Shown here in pieces: positions 8,989 through 17,900 of a stretch of 64,000 bases of DNA; position 1 is the first letter of the stretch, and the number at the start of each line of letters is the position of its first letter. This stretch comes from Bedellia somnulentella (taxonomy: Eukaryota > Arthropoda > Insecta > Lepidoptera > Bedelliidae): the NCBI GenBank assembly GCA_963576735.1, contig OY755181.1, forward strand, positions 1,984,001 to 2,048,000, in the 5' to 3' direction. The notes under the pieces are model-generated. The model ran no database searches, was not told the DNA's origin, and worked only from the letters and a program-made list of their open reading frames with translations. Made by a program: the position numbers and the translations under genes.

Positions 8989-11900
8989 CTGTAAATGAGG
9001 TCAGATCATATTTATTTATTTATTTAAGGAAAACAAACAGCTTTAACACAACATACATTCCCTAGAAGGGGTAGCCAGAGCTAAGGAATTAAAAATTCCT
9101 CAGCCACTGTTGGAAGTTTTGTGGGAAAAGACCCTTAAGCGCCTTAATGGTGAAATAAAGGTTGTTGGTGATGGGTCTCCGACCGCATCGCCCAAAAATC
9201 CCTCAAAATCCCCAATACCGTTAGTCGCCTCTTACGTACACCCACCGGAAGAAATGGGGTAGTGCTATTCTAAGCCGAAACTATACAGCTTTCTAAACAC
9301 AATATTTAACAAAAAATAATAAATGTAAGAAATGTTTTCACATATTGGAACATTTTAACGTTATATAAACGGTGATACCATATAAAACGCCGTGTAGTTT
9401 AGGGTATTGGGGCAATGTTATTAGATTTTTGGGCGATGCGGTTGGAGACCCATCATCAAAAACATTTACTTCGCAATCTTTGCCTCACTGAATTTCCAAA
9501 AGTGACTAAGGAATTTCTTATTCCGAGGCTCTGGCTACCCCGTCTAGCGATTAATAGCCTTATATTATTATATATGTGTGTATGTAATGTATCAATAACA
9601 CGGTGAGTACTACTATCTGTATGCAGGATATGTCTCTAAAACTGAAAGTCGATTAGTTTTCTTGTGACTTTATCACACGAATTATGATCTGTAAACTGAA
9701 TTTGCAGACATCCTTTATTTCCCTTATTTAAATAATTTAAATTGAAGGGAAATAAATTCTTTAATAATATAGGCTTACAACCCGGAGCTCTCAGGTTGGA
9801 TTCCCGGAAAGTACATTCGCAAATGGAAATTGTGGGAACTATCGCAATTTGATTAGTTTGCAAGCTGAGTCACCCGATGGTTTGAAAACTAAGATATTTA
9901 TGATAACTAAGACATGCTTTGGGACTTTGGGAGGCTTGTTAAGCAGTTAGTCACGGCTACTGTCTTGGTATTACTAATTTTATTAGTGTCTTCTAACCAG
10001 CATGGAATACCAACGTGCTAGGTATGATGTTTCTTTTATATCGAAAATTCATTATCTAAAATAATGAAGTGAAATGTTAGGAAACGAGTGTTAAGATTAC
10101 CTTTCTATCTTCTAGATTTATATTACTAGTATTTAAAAAAAATGCTAACATAGAGTAGGTATATCGTCAGCAAACCCACATAGTAGTTTCTTTAATATCA
10201 CACTACTCCATTAAAGTTAGGAATGATGAAACTTTAGATTTTGTTCTGAAGACTATGTACATATTTTTTTATATTATTTGTATGACAGAAAAAAATAGGC
10301 TTGGACATCACCTATTGTTTTTTTTAGTTACCTATACTGTGCTCTTACATATTTCTCACCACGGGTGACCTCAGGGGCGACCTAGGGTTTTCTGGTTCTA
10401 ACTCATTGTCAGCTATCTATATCGAGAATTTTCATTTTTTACCTGACTCATCTTTCAAAAGTGACCGATAAATTTTTAACTCTGAACCTCTAGCTACCCC
10501 ATTTTAAAGTTTATAGCCGTGTATAACTGTATGTAGTAAGTATATTTTCACTGAGACCCATCACATCATTTGACCACGTTCTCCAAAAACATGTCGAGAC
10601 AGCGAGTGTGTCTATAGAATTAGCAAGTGTATTTTTAAGCGAAAGCTTACTGGTGCTGACTGAAAACCAGTGTTGTGAGGTTTCACTCACAACAATAATG
10701 CTGAGGCAGTCAAGTCACCTGTTCATTACTACGCAGGCATTTAAGTACGAGAAACTTTTAATGGATATCTCATTTAAGTACAACATAACATAAACGTTAC
10801 ATAAACGTTCACGCCGTTTTATCCCCGAAGGGGTTGGCAGAGATACCAATACTCCTGAACTCACATGGCAAGCGCCATCTAGTTTCCAGAGAAGGTACCC
10901 ACGTTTTGCTTAGACAGTGTACTCACGTGATAGGGGGCAGGCCTATCGCCGTTTTGTACGAATACACTGTCACATGACTAAGTACAACTCAGCCATGTGG
11001 GTTTCCTCACGATGTTTTCCCTCACCGTTAGCAACCATGATATTAAGTACAAGTAATATTATTTATGAAGAATAAAAGAGCATGTATGAAAAGATTGAGG
11101 GATGTAAACGAAGCCAGAGAGGTTTGCCAAGATCGTACAAAGTGGCGATCGATAGTCTCTGCCTACCCCAATGGGAACTAAGGGCGTGAGAATATGTATG
11201 TATGTAATATTATTTAAATGTATATCTGTGTTTAATGTGCTGTATTCCATTGTTAGTCTTCTTTTCTTTTGTAATATTTTTATTATTTTTTATGAAATTT
11301 ACGTTTACTTCCTTTATGTTGATTGTTTAGTGTTTCTAGATGTATGTGAGTGTAACTATGCTTTTCTTTGTATGTAGCAATGAATAAATGTTTTCTTTCT
11401 TTCTTTCATATGTATGTATGTAGTATGTATGTATGTATGTAGTATGTATGTATGTATGTAGTATATATTTGTATGTATGTAGTATGTAACATGTATGTAT
11501 GTAGTATGTTTGTATGTATGTAGCATATGTATGTATGTAGTATGTATGTTACCTATCATTTCCACTCATATCCAACTGAGAACTATCATAATCAGTTTTA
11601 CAGCACGGCCATTTGACCACTTTCTCCAAATACATGTTGAGGCAGCGAGTGTGGACCGCTTGTTGACATGCTGGGCAGTTGAAACCCTGGAATATAGGTT
11701 TAAGTTTTTAAATTATTATTATAATAATTATTATAATATATAATAATAAATATTTAATTAATTCATAATTAGAATGTTTTGTTCATGAAAACCTCATGTG
11801 GGGATAATTACTAATAAATAAAGGAAAGAAAAATTTCGACACCAGCGGGAATAGAACCCACTACCTCCGGGTATACGCCCCCGTCGCCCTGCCAATTGAG

Positions 11901-14900
11901 CTAAAGTGTCAAGTGGCTACTAGTGCGAAATTCTTCTTTCCATTGTTTCTTATACACTTTTTAAGTAGTGTCAGATTTTCATACCTCTGAATTTCTTACA
12001 GATTCGGAAGGCTACTTGTTTACCTTTACAGATAGAATGCAAATATTGAGAACGCCTAACTATCACATAATTAGAATGTTTTGTTCATAATCAATTAATT
12101 CAATTTAATTGAAATCTAAAATCACTTCGCTAGGTATTTTCAAAGAGAAGAAAACAAGAAATCTTTAAATTATTTTAATTTTTGGTGATGGGCATAAAAC
12201 TACAACCCCGTTAACATTGATCTTTACAGCTAGAGGGTGGCTAGCTGATAAAATTCTATTGACCCTCAGTCAGAGGAGACCTTGACTAGAGGACAAACCC
12301 AACTTTTCCTTAATATTGTTGGTTCACCTCTTTAATAATTAAAGGATTGATTACTACATAAATTAGAGTTGATTCATGTGATTAGAATGTTTTGTTTATT
12401 AAAACCTCATGTGGGAATTATTACTTATAAATAAAGAAAAGTGAAATTTCGACACCAGCGGGAGGTCATGGGTTCGATTCATGTGATATACCTAGTCGTT
12501 TCCAATTGTAAAATTAAAGTATAGTCTTATCTCTTCTGCAGTGATCACCCTTTTATTAATTAAAAGTTCCCTTAACCACACACACTGTAAAACATTTCTC
12601 AACCTTACCCTATACACAATCTGTTTGCACAAGCAGCATTCCTCTACAGCATCAGGCACCGTCTCTCGGAAGTAGCTCTCAAACTCATGAATAGCTCGCA
12701 CTCCTAGAGCGTAGTTGGTATTTGATTTGTCTAGGTATCTCATGCGGCACCATGTTTTCAAGAGTTTCTGTAATAGTTTTAAATGTATGGTTAGTATGGA
12801 TATGATGAACCGATAACTACTGAAGGTCGCATAAGGCATTAGATGAGGGTCCAGTTGTTATGGACTTAGGCAGGAGTAGTAGACATCTATATACTAATGG
12901 TGATGATAAATGAAAGAAAAAAGGTCATAAATTCATCAATTACATTTCCTTAACTGTTAAGAGAACCCACTTATTGCCTGGACAGTTTATGTGCCCAGTT
13001 TATAACCCACTTATTGCCAACATGTTGGTGGTGGGTCTTCCATAGCATCGCCTAAAAATTTCTTAAAAAGTCCCAACTCCCTTAGTTGCCCCTTGCAAAC
13101 ACCCACAGAAAACTACACTGCTCAGACAAACTGTCCAGGCATTTGTTTACTATCTTTTCCCTACTTCCCTTCCAAAAGTGGCTGATAAATTTATACATAC
13201 ATATACATACATACAGGTACCCACAGGTAGAAAATTAAATTTATGTATGTAGATTTAGTTACCAAAAAACTGATTGTGCAAGTTGTCACACAATAGGTAG
13301 GGTGGCGGCTTTCATATATTTCATTAAAAATTTGTCTTTTAAGCTTGTAATGATAATAAAATATAAGCTGCCTGTTGTGTGATGCAATTAAATAAATAAA
13401 CTTTCAAAAGTAGCTGAAGAATATCTTATTCCGAATCTCTGGCTTCCTCTTTAAGGGATTTATAACAGTGATTATATTATATGTACTACTCTGTGTAAAA
13501 AGTAAAAAGTCAAAAAAAAAAAAAAATTAGTGTATTTCTTTAAACTAAAGTTCATTTGTTCTGTTTTTAACCAGTGTTCTGTCAAACAAAGTATTTTAAC
13601 ATTGTACTTATTAACGAATAACTCTAATTCTAATAATTTGCAGGAAAGGCTCTGTATGTTCTGATGAACTAATGAAATATATGCCTTTTCCTTTGTCTTA
13701 CTACCTAGTTTAAAGCTAAATTTGCAGATACATTAGTACTTGTACTAATAACTGCATCCAAGTCAGTTGAAATTGTTATGTTATTCAAATTAATAACATT
13801 ATTGTATACTATATTACTAGCTAGTAACATAGCTAGACGTTTTTTAGAATAATCAGGTACTTTCAAGGTACTCTTAGTCAATAATGATTTCTTAATATAA
13901 TTATTTATATTAAAATTAACAATTTTTTGCCTATATCCCAAAGTCAAATTATATAGTAACATATTTAATTTATATATCCTAGTGTTAACCTTATAGCTAA
14001 GATGCTTGGAATATAGGAAGTCACTTATAATTATTTTTCTAACATTTAAATTAACTAACCTCTCAAATGATTTCTTTATGTCACTTGGATTCACCTTATT
14101 ACTTGAACCTATTAAAATAACTAAAGTAGTATTCAAGTCATATTGTTCTTTTAAAATGGAATTTATTATTTGAGAGTAACTTGCTCCGGGCATACAAGTA
14201 TTTAAGATACATTGGTCTAATTCTTTGTTTAAATGATGGCCAATGTTAACACCAAGAGAATCGGAGAAGACTAAAGTCCTCTGAGTCGACACACTTCTAT
14301 TGTAGGCAAAAATGGGCTTAACCATATTATTTCTATTTTCAGGAGATACATCATTTATGACAGTACTTACACTGTCACACTTATTGCAAAAACCAGATAG
14401 CGTTTCTACTGTTTTTATATTTTCTTTACTTAACTCTATAATTTCTTCTAATCCTTCTATGTAGCTTTGCATCTCTAAGTGACTATTATGATACTTTAAT
14501 GTTATATCTTGAAGAGATTTTTCTAATTCTATAATCCTATTACTATCATGGCTAATTTTAACTTTATTATTGTCTAGAGAAAGTTCATAATCACTACATA
14601 GTTGTTCTAACCTATTTAACTTAAAATTCATCTCAACTCAAGTATCGGGAACATGTCAATAAAAAGACCCGCGTAAAAGAGGTCGTTCAATTTTTTTTAC
14701 TGCATGTTGGTAGCACTGTACTGATTTAGTGCGCGAAATTTGAGCGGGATCTGTCATTTTATTTGTTTTAAACTACATTTTTTGTTGGTCATAGTTTTGA
14801 GTCCTCGGCGATTTCTACAATGGAAAATATTGCTGAACAAAGAGTGTGCCTTAAATTTTGTGTTTCGAATGATATTTCATGTGGTGAATCACTAAAAATG

Positions 14901-17900
14901 TTGCGAAATACCTACGGCGAATCGTGTATATCGAAAACAAGGGCTTATGAATGGTACAAGGCTTTTAAAGAAGGCCGAGAAGTAGTAGTAGACTTGCCTC
15001 GTTCTGGTAGACCTTCAACCGCTACGACCAAAGAAAACATCGACAGAATCAAAAAGCTAGTGCTCGAAAATCGACGTATGAGTCTGAGAGAGTTGGCTTG
15101 TGAGGTGAACATATCTTTTAAGTCCGTCCACAACATTCTCATTGACATTTTAGGTATGAAACGCGTCGCCGCTCGACTAGTTCCAAAAGAGCTCAATTTT
15201 GTTCAAAAAGCGCAGCGATGGTTTCCCAAGCTTCTACGGATCCGACCTTTATAAAACGTATAATAACTGGCGACGAGACATGGGTTTATGAGTACAACAT
15301 GCAAACAAGCCAACAGTTTTCAGAATGGCGTCTCGAAAACGAGCTGAAACCCAAAAAACCGCGACAAAGTCGCTCCAAAATCAAGGTGTTGCTGACAGTT
15401 TTTTTTGACTACCGTGGTGTGGTTCACTCCGAATTCCTTCCAGAGGGAGAAACAGTGAATAAAGAATATTATTTAGGCGTCATGAAGCGTTTGCGTGAGA
15501 GTATCCGCCGAAAACGTCCAGATTTGTGGCAACACAACTCATGGATGCTGCACCATGATAATGCACCATCAAACACAGCCATTATAGTGAAAGAGTTTTT
15601 AGCGAAAAATTCAACAAAAGTTCTCGACCAAGCACCGTATTCACCTGATATGGCTCCGTCTGACTTTTTTTTATTTCCCAACTTAAAATTACCACTTCGA
15701 GGAAAACGTTTTGAGTCGATAGAAGCCGTAAAAGAAAATTCGCTGAATGAGCTAAAGGCCATACCGCAAATAGCCTATGAAAAATGTATGGAAGACTGGG
15801 TGAAGCGGTGGAGATGTTGTATTGCAAGCGATGGGGCCTACTTTGAAGGCGATAAAATAAATTTAAATGAATAATTTGTATTAGTACACAGAATGTATGT
15901 CAGCATGATTTGGGTCTAACTGCTCTGTGTCTGAGAACCATGTCAGCCTTAGGTTTGGCTATATTTAATTTTCTTATTAATTATGTTCATACATACATAT
16001 ACTCACAGCTGTAAATCCCTACAAGGGGTAGCCAGAGCTGAGGAACTAGAAGTTCCTCAGCCACTTTCCAAAAGTCCCAAAATCGTTAGTCGCCTCTTAC
16101 ATACACCCACCGGAAGAAATGGGGTATATCCTGTTTCTTCCCATGGATGTATGTAAGAGGCGACTAAGTGTATTGGGGCTTTTTAATGGATTTTTGGGCG
16201 ATGCAGTTGGAGACCCATCACAACAGCCTTTATTTGCCCATCTTTACTTATATTTCTAATTCCTTAGCTCTGGCTAGCTCTTCTAGGGATTAATAGCCGT
16301 GAGTATATGTATGTATGTTGCTTTCTGAAGTATACTTTTCTTGTTTTTTGACCAGCAGGTGATTGTTTCAACTAAATTGAGTCAGATTTTAGTTTGAATC
16401 TTATGCTTTTAGTGTTTAACTACAGCAGCAGTTATGTCTTAACATAATTATTAATTTTGAACACTTACCTCAGCTGCACTTTTAGTAAAAGAACCCTGCA
16501 TTTTACCAACAACATTGACTGCCTGGATGGCTGTTACTCTCCGATTTTCCGCTGTCATTATTTCTTCAATCAGAAGCCTGAAGAATTCCAACTCTGCTGC
16601 TGAGAAAACATTCTGTACTTTGGCTACCTCGTCTGCTCCAAGGGATATGAATACAAGCAACTCTTCATTTGTCAACTCATCAATTACCGACTTGATTGTT
16701 TGTTGAAATGGTCTAATTTTACCATTGATTTCTTTGACGAGTTCTCCGATGTCATTTTCTACCTCTGGAAAGAGAAGGTAGAATGTTTTAAGATAGTTAA
16801 AATGAAGTCTATGTGAACAGGGATAGGTTTATAGGATATTTTTTACAATCTTAACTGTGTAAGCTGTGGAGTGTCAGCTTAGAATAGCAACACCCCATTC
16901 CTTCCGGTGGGTGTATGTTAGAAGCAACTAAGGATATTGGGGCTTTTAATAGATTTTTGGGCGATGTAGTTGGCAACCCATCACCAGCAACCTTTCTTTC
17001 ACCATCTTTTCCCTATGCAAGTTCCAAAAGTGGCTGACTAATTTCTAAATCCCAAGCTCTGGCTACCGCTTCAAGGGATTTAGGGGCCGTTCAAGTATTA
17101 CGTAAGCACTATGGAGGGGTGGGGGGGTCTTTGTATTGCTTATTTTGGATGACATGGGGGTTAGGGGAGTCTAGACGATGATTACGTGATCGATATTTAT
17201 TTTACAACCAAAGTCGAACATGCAAAACATGTGGTCATTATCATGCTTCCGTCAAGTTACTAAATTGGCTTAGACCTCGCTTTTATAACATACCCTTTTT
17301 ATATTATAAATCGATAAAGGACATCAAACTAAACAACTTTGCCCATGGAATGCCTATCTGAAATGTTGTAATTTTCAAAAAAAATATAATAATTAAAAAT
17401 TGTCGTACCTCGTTCAAACTGAGAATGTATAAAATGAGATTCCTTGCTTCAGTGAAAATAAGAAATAAAAAAATAATTTGATCTATGCTTTTCGCTCTGT
17501 AAACAAAAATATAACTTCTTTCGGTATTTTCCAGTTCTATTGATCGTCGTTGAAAAATAATATCATGAAAATAAACCGGTAATCGAGCGATTGAACTGGA
17601 AAATACCGAAAGAAGTTATATTTTTGTTTACACCATAGATCAAATGTTTTTTTTTATTTCTTATTTTCACTGAAGCAAGGAATCTCATTCTATACATTCT
17701 CAGTTTGAACTAGGTACGTCAATTTTTAATTATTATTTTATTTTGAAAATTACAATATTTTAGATAGGCATTCCATGGGCAAAGTTGTTTAGTTTGATGT
17801 CCTTTATCGATTTATAATATAAAAAGGGTATGTTATAAAAGCGAGGTCTAGGCCAATTGTCACATCGAGAAAATTCATAGAGAAGTAATTACAGTTGTTA

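Noticed and set aside
11356..11565. Minus-strand 69-codon frame rich in HTYIH repeats
   Set aside because: It is the translation of the TATG microsatellite and carries no protein signal.
15469..15762. Minus-strand frame across mariner 1
   Set aside because: Shadow of the transposase frame on the other strand.
17263..17858. Palindrome read as a cloning or assembly artefact
   Set aside because: The arms differ at several positions and lie inside an element with its own ends and TTA duplication, so a genuine fold-back is more likely; long reads would settle it.
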